Assembly: GCA_944392695.1 (NCBI GenBank)
Contig: CALXXN010000018.1
Span: 1-35,324, forward strand
Reading direction: 5' to 3'
DNA from: an uncultured Spirochaetales bacterium
GTDB lineage: Bacteria; Spirochaetota; Spirochaetia; Sphaerochaetales; Sphaerochaetaceae
DNA length: 35,324 nucleotides
Shown: positions 21,902 through 30,308 of the stretch, in pieces
How the letters are laid out: each line of letters opens with the position of its first letter
Position numbering within the stretch: the first letter of the stretch is position 1
Notes under the pieces: generated by a model
Seen by the model: the letters and a program-made list of their open reading frames with translations, nothing else
What the model was told of the DNA's origin: nothing
Databases searched by the model: none
Translations under genes and position numbers: made by a program

Positions 21902-23239
21902 TCAGCTGGGTATCTGGTCTACGTTCTCCCAGACGCGTCTTGCGACCTGGGCAGCCTTGCGGAAGACCTCCTCGACATCAATGCCTGGGAAGGCCCCCTC
22001 CTCCATCACGATACGGCCATCCACGATGACCGTCCTGACGTTCCGTGCGCTCATGCCCCATACGAAGTGGGTCGCGGCGTTCGCAGCAACCAAGGGCGTC
22101 GGAGCCTGGTAGTCCAGGAGGACGAGGTCTGCGGTATAGCCCTCCTCGACCCTGCCCCAGCGGCGTCCATCATTGAAACAGGTCTCGACAAGCCTGGCAC
22201 CGCGGTTCAGGGCGGTGACGAAATCGGCAGGCCACCAAGGCCCACCCGAGTCCTTGTGCTTGAAGAAGCCCAGCTTCAACTCCTCGAACATGTCACCACC
22301 ACAGCCATCCGTGCCGATGACGAGCTTTTCCACCTTGCCTATCCTGTCCAGATAGCCGACATGGTTGTTCATGTTGCTCCTGGGGTTGTGCGCGAGGAAG
22401 GCACCCCGCTCATTGATCAAGGCGATCTCATCATCGCTGAGATGCAAGCCATGGACCAGGAGTGTCTTGCCATCAACCAGGCCATAGCGGTCCAGGCGGC
22501 GTACGATGTCCTCACCATGTTGGTGGTGTGACCAGAGCACATCATAGCGGTCCTCGGCGACATGGAGGTGCATGCCACGTCCACTGGAGCGTACGGCGTC
22601 AGCCATCAGGTCCAGCCCTTCCTCAGGGATGGTGAAGGGCGCATGGCCTCCGATCATCGCTTCGACCAGCACCTTGCCATCCTTCTTGCGCTTGTCGACC
22701 TCGCGGGCGAAGCGCAGGTTCTCCTCCACGCCTTCCCTGACCTCGTCCATGCCACGGTTGCGGTCCGTGACCTCATAACAAGTCACGCCGCGGAGCCCCA
22801 CCTCCTCGATGCCACGGGCGATCGCCGAAAGCGAACCGTCGATATAGGAAGGAGAGGCATGATGGTCGATCACAGTGGTCGTACCAGCGGCTATTGCCTC
22901 GATTGAACAAATCAGGGATGAGTAGAGGCAGGCCTCCTCATCAAGCGCCCTGTCGAGGCGCCACCACCACTCTTTCAAGACCTGGATGAAGTCGGTCTGG
23001 GGACCTGCCTTCACCAGCATGCCCCTGCTGAGCCCTGAATAGTAGTGGTGATGGGAGCAGATGTTGCCAGGCATCAGCGTACGTCCACGCCCATCAATGA
23101 CCTTGTCCGCCTTGGCATCAAGGCCCTTGCCTATGGCCTTGATGATGCCATTACAGACCAGGACATCCCTGTCCTCCTCCACCTCGAAGGGTGGAGCCGT
23201 CTGCATTATCCGGACACCCCGGATAAGGATGTCAGCCAT
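21902..23239 (-). CDS. ssnA: SsnA, putative aminohydrolase of selenium/purine metabolism
   Basis: A 445-residue amidohydrolase-superfamily enzyme of the SsnA family. The metal-binding start of the barrel is ICSHHHYYSGLSRG (His63-His65), followed by DHHASPS, HLHVAED and IGTDGCGGDM, the later metal-ligand positions, and a C-terminal beta-sandwich segment (ADLVLLDY and VIVDGRIVMEEG). SsnA is encoded beside ygfK in many anaerobes and is implicated in anaerobic purine breakdown; deamination or ring opening is plausible. The ATG at 23239 has AGGAGGAGCG directly upstream and lies 8 bases after the ygfK stop. Confidence 0.92.
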   Translation of the reverse strand: MADILIRGVRIMQTAPPFEVEEDRDVLVCNGIIKAIGKGLDAKADKVIDGRGRTLMPGNICSHHHYYSGLSRGMLVKAGPQTDFIQVLKEWWWRLDRALDEEACLYSSLICSIEAIAAGTTTVIDHHASPSYIDGSLSAIARGIEEVGLRGVTCYEVTDRNRGMDEVREGVEENLRFAREVDKRKKDGKVLVEAMIGGHAPFTIPEEGLDLMADAVRSSGRGMHLHVAEDRYDVLWSHHQHGEDIVRRLDRYGLVDGKTLLVHGLHLSDDEIALINERGAFLAHNPRSNMNNHVGYLDRIGKVEKLVIGTDGCGGDMFEELKLGFFKHKDSGGPWWPADFVTALNRGARLVETCFNDGRRWGRVEEGYTADLVLLDYQAPTPLVAANAATHFVWGMSARNVRTVIVDGRIVMEEGAFPGIDVEEVFRKAAQVARRVWENVDQIPS

Positions 23240-23247
23240 CGCTCCTC

Positions 23248-26200
23248 CTAGTCTCTGTCCACCTGTGTAAGCAGGTAGGGGTAGGAAATGAAGACCTCGC
23301 TGATCAAGGAGAGTGCCTCCTCGTCAAGATCGATCTCGAGGTCACGTTCCTCGTCGATGCGCCCGCTCACGATGCGTCCACCGCGACGCACTGTGACCGT
23401 GTCGCCTTCGACCAGGAAGCCTTCGTTCTCACTGTCGAGGAAGTCCTCCTTCGATGAGAAGAGGGTGAACTTCTTCTTGTATGGTCCTCCGCTGTAGGGG
23501 CAGAAGGTCTCGCAGTTGCCACATTCGTTGCAGTAGGCATCGATGTGGAGGATCTGGAAGGGATCTTCAAAGAGGCCGCTGTCCCTTAGGTCGATCGCCA
23601 CATTAGCCCTGTTCGGACAGACATCGACGCACTTGTTGCAAAGGTAGGAACACTCGAGGCAGCGGGAAGCCTCCTTGGCAAGGAAATCCTTCCAATCAGC
23701 GCCACAATCGGAGATGTCGATTGAGGCCTTCTTGTCGATGATCGATGCGAAGTAGGCATCCTCCTTCTGGCGGTACTCCTCATCATCGAGCTCATCATCT
23801 TCATCCTCGTCATCATGGTGGTGATGGCCACAGCCGTACTCCCCGTCATCGTCATGATGGTGGCCACAGCCACACTCATCATGCTCATGATCATGACCGC
23901 AGGAGCACCCGTCGTCATCGCACTCATCATCGTCACCAGCCTCACCCAGCTCATCAAGGACGCGGTCGATGCAGTCATCGACAGCGGCACGGGCGCTGGC
24001 CATGGCCCTGACGACGGTGGAAGGTCCGCTGACGGCATCTCCGACCACATAGACATCTGCATCGCTGAGGAAGCCCTCATCAGCCTCGAGGGACAGGCCT
24101 TCCAGGAGGCCAAGGTCGGCACTCTCACCAACAGCGCTGATCAGGATGTCGGCATCGAGCACGACGCTTTCCCCACTCTCGACAGGACGGCGGCGTCCAG
24201 AGGCATCGGCCTCTCCAAGGACCATCCTGGCGGCAGTCAGGCGGCCATCCGTGAAGTCCTTGGGGTTGGTAAGGAAGAGGAAGTCCACACCATCGGCGAT
24301 GGCGGCTTCGTACTCCTCCCTGTCAGCGGGCATCTCGGCACGGCTGCGCCTGTAAGCGACTGTGACATCCCAGCCAAGGGAGCGTGCCGCACGGGCCGCA
24401 TCCATGGCCGTGTTGCCACCACCCATGACAACAGCTTTCCTGACTCCAGGAGGGACCTGTCCCTTCTTGTAGGCCTGGAGGAAGCTGACAGCGCTGAGCA
24501 TTGTACCATTGCCCTTCACACCTGGGTCCCTGGCCTTCTCTGCACCTATGGCATAGAAAAGCCAGTCGAAGCCCTCAGCCCTCAATGCATCCGGTTCCAT
24601 GGAGGCGGGATCCACTGAGAAGTGGGCCTTGACACCATTGGAGAGGATGAAGTCCACATCAGCCTTGACTACTTCGGCAGGGATGCGGAACTCAGGAATC
24701 GCACTACTGACGACACCACCAGCATCAGGAGCCTTGTCGAAGAGGCTGACATCGAAGCCGGCCCTGGCGAGGAAGAAGGCAGTGGCGAGGCCGGCAGGAC
24801 CCGCACCTACGACAGCCGCCTTCACATCAGCTGGCTCTCCTGGATGCGTCCAGATTTCATCAAGGTATTCCTCACGCCCTTCCTTGGCCGCGATCTTCTT
24901 GACCTCCCTGATCGCGATCGGACCTTCCATGTCCATGCGGCTGCAATGGCGCTGGCACTGGTGGTCGCAGATCCAGCCCGTGATGTTGGGAAGCGCGTTC
25001 TTGTCGAGTATGACGGCAAGGGCCTCGGCGTAGCGCCCCTCGCCCATCAAGGCGACGTACTCGGGGATGTCCTGATGAATCGGGCAGGCCTCGACACAGG
25101 GGGCCACGTAGCAGTCGAGGAGCGGGAGCGGACGTCCCAGTTTGACACTGTCCACCCCCCTGGCATCCTTACGGCAAGGCCCCTCTGGCGCTGTGACCTT
25201 GTCATAGAAGGCCTGGAGCGCCGGGACATCGACAACAGTGGAATCCCAGCCACTGCATTCCCCGGTGAGGCTGGCGAGCTGGCCAAGTTTCAGGTAGCCA
25301 CCTGGCTGCAGGAGGCCTGTTGCCAGGGTGATGGGCTTGATGCCTGTCGCACACAGCTCCTTGATGACAGGAGCACCGACACCACCAGAGAAGGAGATCG
25401 GCAGGCGGCCGGAGAAGTGGCGGCTGATCTTCAGCGCGACTCCTGTGGAGATTGGCAGCAACGCACGGCCGGACATGTACATCTCAGCCTCGCTCGCTGG
25501 GAGCACACCCTGGTTGTTGATGCTGCTGAGGGTGTTCGTCAGCTTGACGCCAAAGCCATGGCCACACTGTGCTGCATAGGCCTCCAGGCGCTCAAGCATC
25601 GGGGCGGCGTCCTTCCACTGCAGGTCGGCTTCGAAGGAAGCTGGCTTGAGTGCCAGGTAATCATAACCCAGGCTGTCCAGGATCCTCCTGACCTCATCAT
25701 AACCAAGCAAGGTCGGATTGAGCTTCACAAAGACATCGAAGCCCTTGGCGCCTATCAGATGGCGGCATACGGCCTCGATCTCCCCTGGAGGACAGCCATG
25801 CATCGTCGAGACGGTGAGCGAGCTTGCGATCCTCTTGCCAATCAGAGGCAGCTTGCCGCGGACCTCCCCTTCACGCCCCTCGTAAGGCGTGCCCTCGAAG
25901 AGTCCCTTCTTGAGCGCCTCATCCAATATGGCGATGTAGCCATCGAAACGCCCATCGACGTCAGCATCAGCCAGGCTGTCCAGGTAGTGGTCCATCTTGG
26001 CACCCTGGATGCCCGCAAGCGTGTAGCCGACAGAGGCGTTGAAGATGAAGTGAGGCTCCTTCCAATCCTCATGGAAGAGGATGTCGAAGACATGCGTGAC
26101 GATCCAGGCCTTGAGGTACTCGTCATAAGCCTTCGGCAGGCTGTACTCGGAGGACCATTCGACGTTGTAGCCCTCATCGCGTGCATCGATGCAGGGCTTC

Positions 26201-26478
26201 TTGACGACGAGGTCGTCCTTGTCCTGGACGGTCTTGAGCTCGATGAAGCGGCCTCCCGCCAGGTAACTTGTGATGATGTTCTGTGCCAGCTGGCTGTGTG
26301 GTCCGGCGGCGGGTCCTACGAGGCCCTCCGCCTCCTGGGAGAAGACGCGCACGCGGCCCCCCGGCGCTTTATGGAAATGGGAAGAAGGGATGGAGAAGAC
26401 GCTGCCATGCAGCCTCAGCTCCCCGAAGACTCTCTCAAGCAAGGCCCCGAAGGGTACACTCCTCATCTTGTCACCCAT
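23248..26478 (-). CDS. ygfK: YgfK, putative selenate reductase/purine-pathway flavo-Fe-S oxidoreductase, with metal-binding insertion
   Basis: A 1076-residue multidomain oxidoreductase. First comes an FMN TIM-barrel related to dihydropyrimidine/dihydroorotate dehydrogenases (FDVFVKLNPTLLGYDEV). A GltD-like Fe-S segment follows (CVAPCVEACPIHQDIPEY, ICDHQCQRHCSR). Next is an FAD/NAD pair (VVGAGPAGLATAFFLARAG and VVMGGGNTAMDAARAA), and last a ferredoxin domain (CLECSYLCNKCVDVCPNRA, CNECGNCETFCPYSGGP). Just before the ferredoxin domain sits a 53-residue insertion with 6 Cys, 10 His, 18 Asp and 9 Glu (nt 23776-23934). E. coli YgfK is about 1030 residues. The ATG at 26478 has AAGGAG upstream. It is the first gene of the ygfK-ssnA-ygeY unit. 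Confidence 0.92.
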   Translation of the reverse strand: MGDKMRSVPFGALLERVFGELRLHGSVFSIPSSHFHKAPGGRVRVFSQEAEGLVGPAAGPHSQLAQNIITSYLAGGRFIELKTVQDKDDLVVKKPCIDARDEGYNVEWSSEYSLPKAYDEYLKAWIVTHVFDILFHEDWKEPHFIFNASVGYTLAGIQGAKMDHYLDSLADADVDGRFDGYIAILDEALKKGLFEGTPYEGREGEVRGKLPLIGKRIASSLTVSTMHGCPPGEIEAVCRHLIGAKGFDVFVKLNPTLLGYDEVRRILDSLGYDYLALKPASFEADLQWKDAAPMLERLEAYAAQCGHGFGVKLTNTLSSINNQGVLPASEAEMYMSGRALLPISTGVALKISRHFSGRLPISFSGGVGAPVIKELCATGIKPITLATGLLQPGGYLKLGQLASLTGECSGWDSTVVDVPALQAFYDKVTAPEGPCRKDARGVDSVKLGRPLPLLDCYVAPCVEACPIHQDIPEYVALMGEGRYAEALAVILDKNALPNITGWICDHQCQRHCSRMDMEGPIAIREVKKIAAKEGREEYLDEIWTHPGEPADVKAAVVGAGPAGLATAFFLARAGFDVSLFDKAPDAGGVVSSAIPEFRIPAEVVKADVDFILSNGVKAHFSVDPASMEPDALRAEGFDWLFYAIGAEKARDPGVKGNGTMLSAVSFLQAYKKGQVPPGVRKAVVMGGGNTAMDAARAARSLGWDVTVAYRRSRAEMPADREEYEAAIADGVDFLFLTNPKDFTDGRLTAARMVLGEADASGRRRPVESGESVVLDADILISAVGESADLGLLEGLSLEADEGFLSDADVYVVGDAVSGPSTVVRAMASARAAVDDCIDRVLDELGEAGDDDECDDDGCSCGHDHEHDECGCGHHHDDDGEYGCGHHHHDDEDEDDELDDEEYRQKEDAYFASIIDKKASIDISDCGADWKDFLAKEASRCLECSYLCNKCVDVCPNRANVAIDLRDSGLFEDPFQILHIDAYCNECGNCETFCPYSGGPYKKKFTLFSSKEDFLDSENEGFLVEGDTVTVRRGGRIVSGRIDEERDLEIDLDEEALSLISEVFISYPYLLTQVDRD

Positions 26479-26505
26479 GTTGACTCCTTTGGATGGTCTG
26501 TTTGA

Positions 26506-26533
26506 ATTGTAACCCACCTACGTATGAAGTCAA
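26506..26533 (-). promoter_or_regulatory. predicted ygfK promoter
   Basis: -35 TTGACT (26533-26528), 16-base spacer, -10 TACAAT (26511-26506), upstream of the AAAGGAG ribosome site and the ATG at 26478. Confidence 0.7.
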
Positions 26534-26558
26534 CAATAAACGCAACAAGCTGCAACAA
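26531..26558. repeat. three CAACAA repeats at the ygfK promoter
   Basis: CAACAA at 26531-26536, 26543-26548 and 26553-26558; the last two lie in GCAACAA units exactly 10 bp apart. The first touches the -35 of the ygfK promoter. The helical spacing suits an activator binding upstream. Confidence 0.4.
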
Positions 26559-26591
26559 ACTTGACCTCATCGAAGATCAAGACGGAAAGCT

Positions 26592-26620
26592 TTGAGCATC
26601 CCCCAAGTCCTTGGTTTAAA
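26592..26620 (+). promoter_or_regulatory. predicted promoter of the C-N hydrolase gene
   Basis: -35 TTGAGC (26592-26597), 17-base spacer, -10 TTTAAA (26615-26620), followed by a GGCAGGAGG ribosome site and the ATG at 26660. It is divergent from the ygfK promoter. Confidence 0.5.
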
Positions 26621-26659
26621 GCGGAAGATGGATTATCAATAGGTAGGCAGGAGGATACG

Positions 26660-27541
26660 ATGGGCAAACTCACAGTGGCATTTCTGCAGCTCACACCAAC
26701 AGGAAGCCTGGACGGCAACCAGGCAAAGGGCCTCGAGGCCTGCCGGGAGGCGGCCCGCCAGGGTGCGGACATCGCCCTCTTCCCTGAGATGTGGAGTAAT
26801 GGCTATGACATCTACCGACGTCCTGTCAGCGCATGGGTGGCCGATGCCATCACGGGTGATGGTCCTTTCATCACAGCCTTCCAGGAGGCGGCAAGGGAAC
26901 TGGGGATGGCGATCTGCCTGACCTACCTCGAACAGCATGAGGGCGGCCCCAGGAACTCGCTGGTCCTCTTCGACCGCAGAGGGCAGCGTGTCCTCGATTA
27001 CGCGAAGGTCCACACCTGCGACTTCGATGTCGAGAGGAACCTGACTCCAGGAGATGGATTCAGGACAGCCTCCCTCGACACCGCCTCAGGTCCGGTACAG
27101 GTCGGCGCGATGATCTGCTACGACAGGGAGGCTCCAGAGAGCGCCAGGATCCTGATGCTCCAAGGCTCGGAGCTGGTCCTCGTACCCAATGCCTGCCCGA
27201 TGGAGGTCAACAGGCTCTCCCAGCTCCGTGCGAGGGCATACGAGAACATGTTCGCCATAGCCACCTGCAACTACCCCTCGGCAGTCCCTGACTGCAATGG
27301 ACACTCGACGCTCTTCGATGGCGTGGCCTACCTGCCAGATGACGGGGCATCAAGGGACATGTGCCTTTTTGAAGCGGATGAAAAGGAAGGCGTACACCTC
27401 TGCACGTTCGACCTGGAACTGCTGCGTGGCTACCGCAGGAGCGAATGCCAGGGCAACACCTACCGCCATCCAAGGAAGTATGGCCTGCTCACTGAGGAAG
27501 TGGTCCGGGAGCCCTTCATCCGCCCTGATTACAGACCCTGA
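26660..27541 (+). CDS. carbon-nitrogen hydrolase (nitrilase superfamily)
   Basis: A 293-residue cytoplasmic amidase of the nitrilase superfamily. The catalytic triad is complete: Glu43 in LFPEMWSNGYD, Lys116 in YAKVHTCDF, and Cys153 in MICYDREAPESARI. Relatives hydrolyse N-carbamoyl compounds, omega-amides or other C-N bonds, and the exact substrate is open. The ATG at 26660 has AGGAGG nearby; the longer frame from 26561 runs through the promoter. It diverges from ygfK, so a role in breaking carbamoyl or ureide products of purine degradation is attractive but unproven. It ends one base before the convergent oxidoreductase gene. Confidence 0.9.
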   Translation: MGKLTVAFLQLTPTGSLDGNQAKGLEACREAARQGADIALFPEMWSNGYDIYRRPVSAWVADAITGDGPFITAFQEAARELGMAICLTYLEQHEGGPRNSLVLFDRRGQRVLDYAKVHTCDFDVERNLTPGDGFRTASLDTASGPVQVGAMICYDREAPESARILMLQGSELVLVPNACPMEVNRLSQLRARAYENMFAIATCNYPSAVPDCNGHSTLFDGVAYLPDDGASRDMCLFEADEKEGVHLCTFDLELLRGYRRSECQGNTYRHPRKYGLLTEEVVREPFIRPDYRP

Positions 27542-27542
27542 C

Positions 27543-28799
27543 CTAGCCCCAGACGGGCTTCAAGGCACCACCAGAGTGACGCGACTCCTCACAGGCGAAG
27601 CAGATCAGGTGGGACTCGATCGAGGCATCCAAGGTGGATGGCAGGCTACCCTGCCCCCTGAGTGCCTTGATGAAGTCGGTCATTATCTGCTCATCCCCAC
27701 CTCCATGTCCTGAGTGGGTAGGAGCGATCGGGATGAGTTCCTCATCACTGTCGAAGCGTTTGAGATGGAGATTGGCATCCATGGTGTCCCCATAGAGCTC
27801 ACCCTCCGTACCGAAGAGCCTGATCGTCCTGTGGTTCTCCTTCGAGAAACCTGTCATCGTGAAGGTCGCATTGATTCCACCCGCGAAATTGAGCGTGCAG
27901 ACCTGGTGGTCCACGACATCATTGTCGCAGTGGAAGACACAGCACCCATAGGGCCCATCCTCCAGCGCCTGCCTTATGGCCTGTGGTGATGTGTCATCGC
28001 TCACTGTGTCTGAAGGCCAGGTGCCAGGATGGTGCAAGGCCCCTGTCGACTCGTTTGTCAGGTAGATCTTCTCACAATCAAAGGGACAGCCGTCCTTGAC
28101 AGGACAGGGTGCGAGGCAGCGCCCTGCCGCACCCTCAGGGGCCATCTCCTCCTTGAAGAAGGAGAGCGTACCTGTCGATGAGACACTTTCACAGGGATGG
28201 CCGACGATGAAGCGGAGGATGTCCATGTCGTGGCAGGACTTCTGCAAGAGCATGGGGCTTGTCAAATCCTCCCGCCTCCAGTTGCCACGCACAAAGGAGT
28301 GGGCCATATGGAAGTAGCCCACCCCTTCGACCGCGTCGATGTTCATCAGGCGTCCTATGGCACCCCTGTCCACAAGTTCCTTGATCGTGCGGTAGAAGGG
28401 TGTGTAGCGCAGCACATGGCAGACCGCCACAGTGGAGCCACTTCCCTTGGCGGCTTCAAGGAGCCTAAGGCACTCATCCTTGTCAGGAGAGACTGGTTTC
28501 TCAAGAAGTATGTCATAGCCAAGCTCAAGCGCCTTCAAGGCGTAGGTGACATGGGTCCTGTCCTGCGTGGCTATGATGATGGCATCGGAAAGCCGTGGGC
28601 GGGCGAGCAGCTCCTCGGCAGAGCCGAACACAGCACCAGGATCAAGACCAAATTGCGCGGCGGCCTTCTGCCTGCGGGCAGGGACCAGGTCCGCAACTGC
28701 CACTATGCGCATCTGGTCCGGATGCGCTGTGGCATAAGGGGCATAGGCACCAAGGCCACGTGAGCCAAGACCGATTACAGAGAATGTCACAGGATTCAT
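27543..28799 (-). CDS. Gfo/Idh/MocA-family oxidoreductase
   Basis: A 418-residue NAD(P)-dependent dehydrogenase-type protein. The N-terminal Rossmann fold begins FSVIGLGSRGLGAYAPYA, and the EKPVS motif follows with the conserved lysine. The C-terminal half is the alpha/beta substrate domain, with SCHDMDILRF holding the usual catalytic-region Asp/His pair. A cysteine-rich segment reads CLAPCPVKDGCPFDCEKIYL and recurs in this subgroup; it may bind metal. Typical substrates are sugars, sugar acids or cyclitols. It follows the glycosidase-like gene directly (ATG 28799, stop at 28801), so the two are likely coupled and act on the same glycan-derived compound. Confidence 0.88.
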   Translation of the reverse strand: MNPVTFSVIGLGSRGLGAYAPYATAHPDQMRIVAVADLVPARRQKAAAQFGLDPGAVFGSAEELLARPRLSDAIIIATQDRTHVTYALKALELGYDILLEKPVSPDKDECLRLLEAAKGSGSTVAVCHVLRYTPFYRTIKELVDRGAIGRLMNIDAVEGVGYFHMAHSFVRGNWRREDLTSPMLLQKSCHDMDILRFIVGHPCESVSSTGTLSFFKEEMAPEGAAGRCLAPCPVKDGCPFDCEKIYLTNESTGALHHPGTWPSDTVSDDTSPQAIRQALEDGPYGCCVFHCDNDVVDHQVCTLNFAGGINATFTMTGFSKENHRTIRLFGTEGELYGDTMDANLHLKRFDSDEELIPIAPTHSGHGGGDEQIMTDFIKALRGQGSLPSTLDASIESHLICFACEESRHSGGALKPVWG

Positions 28800-28800
28800 T

Positions 28801-30297
28801 TCATACACCTTCAAGCCAATCATAGAGGGAGGAGAAATCCATCACGCCTTTGAAACGCTGCTCCCTCTGCCAAAGTCCGTCTATGAAGCGCCCCGCCAGG
28901 GAGAGGACCTCGAGCCGGGTCCCATTACGCTTCAAGTCCTCGATCCCATACACGGAGACCGCGGCATCAAGCGAGAAAACGAGCCTGTCCCTCAAGACCC
29001 CTTCACCAAGGTGGCCCTTGAGATAGAGGCGTCCATCATCAGCAGCCCTGGAAGCTTCATCGAAGGAGCCTGCCGCGGCAAGTGATGAGACTGATTCCAA
29101 TATCCTGCCAACCTCAGGCCCTTCGTCTCCGAAGAGCTGGACAAGATAGTCATCGACGACCTGGTCGAATGAGAGGTCCTCCCAGAGGGTGCGCGAGAGG
29201 ACATGGGCACCAAGCCCTATGCCCATGAAGGAGCGTATGTCATTGTGTGAGAGCACGCCAGCCGCCCCCTGCTCCTTGGCTCTGGAGACGGCCTCATGGA
29301 CCGCCTTCGCTGTCGTGTACTCAGCAAAGTCAGGAAGCCTGCCTGGGGCGTAGTCGTCGATGAAGAGGAGCCCACCCTCAACTGCGTCGTGGGCTATTGG
29401 GATGAAACGTCCACTTGGGACGCTGCTGCCGCGAGGTGGTTTCACAGCGACCTCGACATCGAGATGGGCGGCAGAGAGCGCCTTGTCAAGCTGGGACAGC
29501 AACAAGCCAAGCCCGGCATCATCCCCCACTCCTTCTGGAAGCCAGACATGGACAAGTCCGAGCCCGGGATGGGTCATCGCATAACCAACCACGTTTGAGA
29601 CGAAGGATGACCTGGTGGCTTCATCAGCCCAGGACAAGGCGATGTCAGGCTTGTCTTTCACCTGGGGCCAGTCCTCTGACGACCAGCCAAGGCCGCGCTC
29701 CTCGAAACCACGGCCACCACCGGCCAGCCCAAGGCCGGTCTCCATGCAATAGGAGGGCAGCACCTGGTCTGAGAATTCATAGACCGCCTGCCTCGTGGGA
29801 AGGTCATGGCCATCTCCCTTCAACATCGGGTTGTCGCAATGGCTGTACCAGCGCATGAAGCTGCCATATGGCCTGATATGGGAAAGAGAGAGGGCGTTGA
29901 AGCCATGCTTGTGGGCCCAGTCGGCGAAGGCGATGTAGGAAGCGAAAGAGGAAGGACCATCTGCGGCGAGGACCCTCCAATCAAGGGCGGCCTTGCCATC
30001 CAATGTGGCATCCGCAAGCTCAAAGGAAGGAGGACAGACCTCGACACCAGGGCAGGGAAAAGCGAAGCCGATGGACTCGAGATAGCGGTACATGCCGTAA
30101 GAAAGAGCTGATGAAGAACTTCCTATGACCTGGACCTGGCGGTCTGAGACCTCGACATGGAACATGTCACCCTGCCGGGGCAGGAAGGTCAGTGGATCGA
30201 CCACCATCGAGATCCTGATGGCGGCATCCCCTATGTAATCACGCAGCTCGTCCTCATACATGGATCCATAATCACACAAGCAGTGGATGCTGTCCAT
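28801..30297 (-). CDS. glycoside-hydrolase-like protein (GH20b-like N-domain/DUF4838-like)
   Basis: A 498-residue cytoplasmic protein without signal peptide. The N-terminal region ALSYGMYRYLESIGFAFPCP and then VEVCPPSFEL resembles the small alpha/beta domain found before the barrels of GH20, GH67 and DUF4838 proteins. It is followed by a probable TIM barrel (WAHKHGFNALSLSHIRPYG). I cannot point to certain catalytic acids, so hydrolase activity is inferred. The ATG at 30297 is 11 bases after the fic stop, and a longer open frame overlapping fic is a shadow. It is coupled to the downstream Gfo/Idh/MocA gene. The family call is moderate. Confidence 0.55.
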   Translation of the reverse strand: MDSIHCLCDYGSMYEDELRDYIGDAAIRISMVVDPLTFLPRQGDMFHVEVSDRQVQVIGSSSSALSYGMYRYLESIGFAFPCPGVEVCPPSFELADATLDGKAALDWRVLAADGPSSFASYIAFADWAHKHGFNALSLSHIRPYGSFMRWYSHCDNPMLKGDGHDLPTRQAVYEFSDQVLPSYCMETGLGLAGGGRGFEERGLGWSSEDWPQVKDKPDIALSWADEATRSSFVSNVVGYAMTHPGLGLVHVWLPEGVGDDAGLGLLLSQLDKALSAAHLDVEVAVKPPRGSSVPSGRFIPIAHDAVEGGLLFIDDYAPGRLPDFAEYTTAKAVHEAVSRAKEQGAAGVLSHNDIRSFMGIGLGAHVLSRTLWEDLSFDQVVDDYLVQLFGDEGPEVGRILESVSSLAAAGSFDEASRAADDGRLYLKGHLGEGVLRDRLVFSLDAAVSVYGIEDLKRNGTRLEVLSLAGRFIDGLWQREQRFKGVMDFSSLYDWLEGV

Positions 30298-30308
30298 AGA
30301 AGACCATC

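Noticed and set aside
24622-26505. A 627-codon open frame antisense to ygfK
   Set aside because: It arises from the GC-rich codon use of ygfK; the minus frame carries all the family motifs and the ribosome site.
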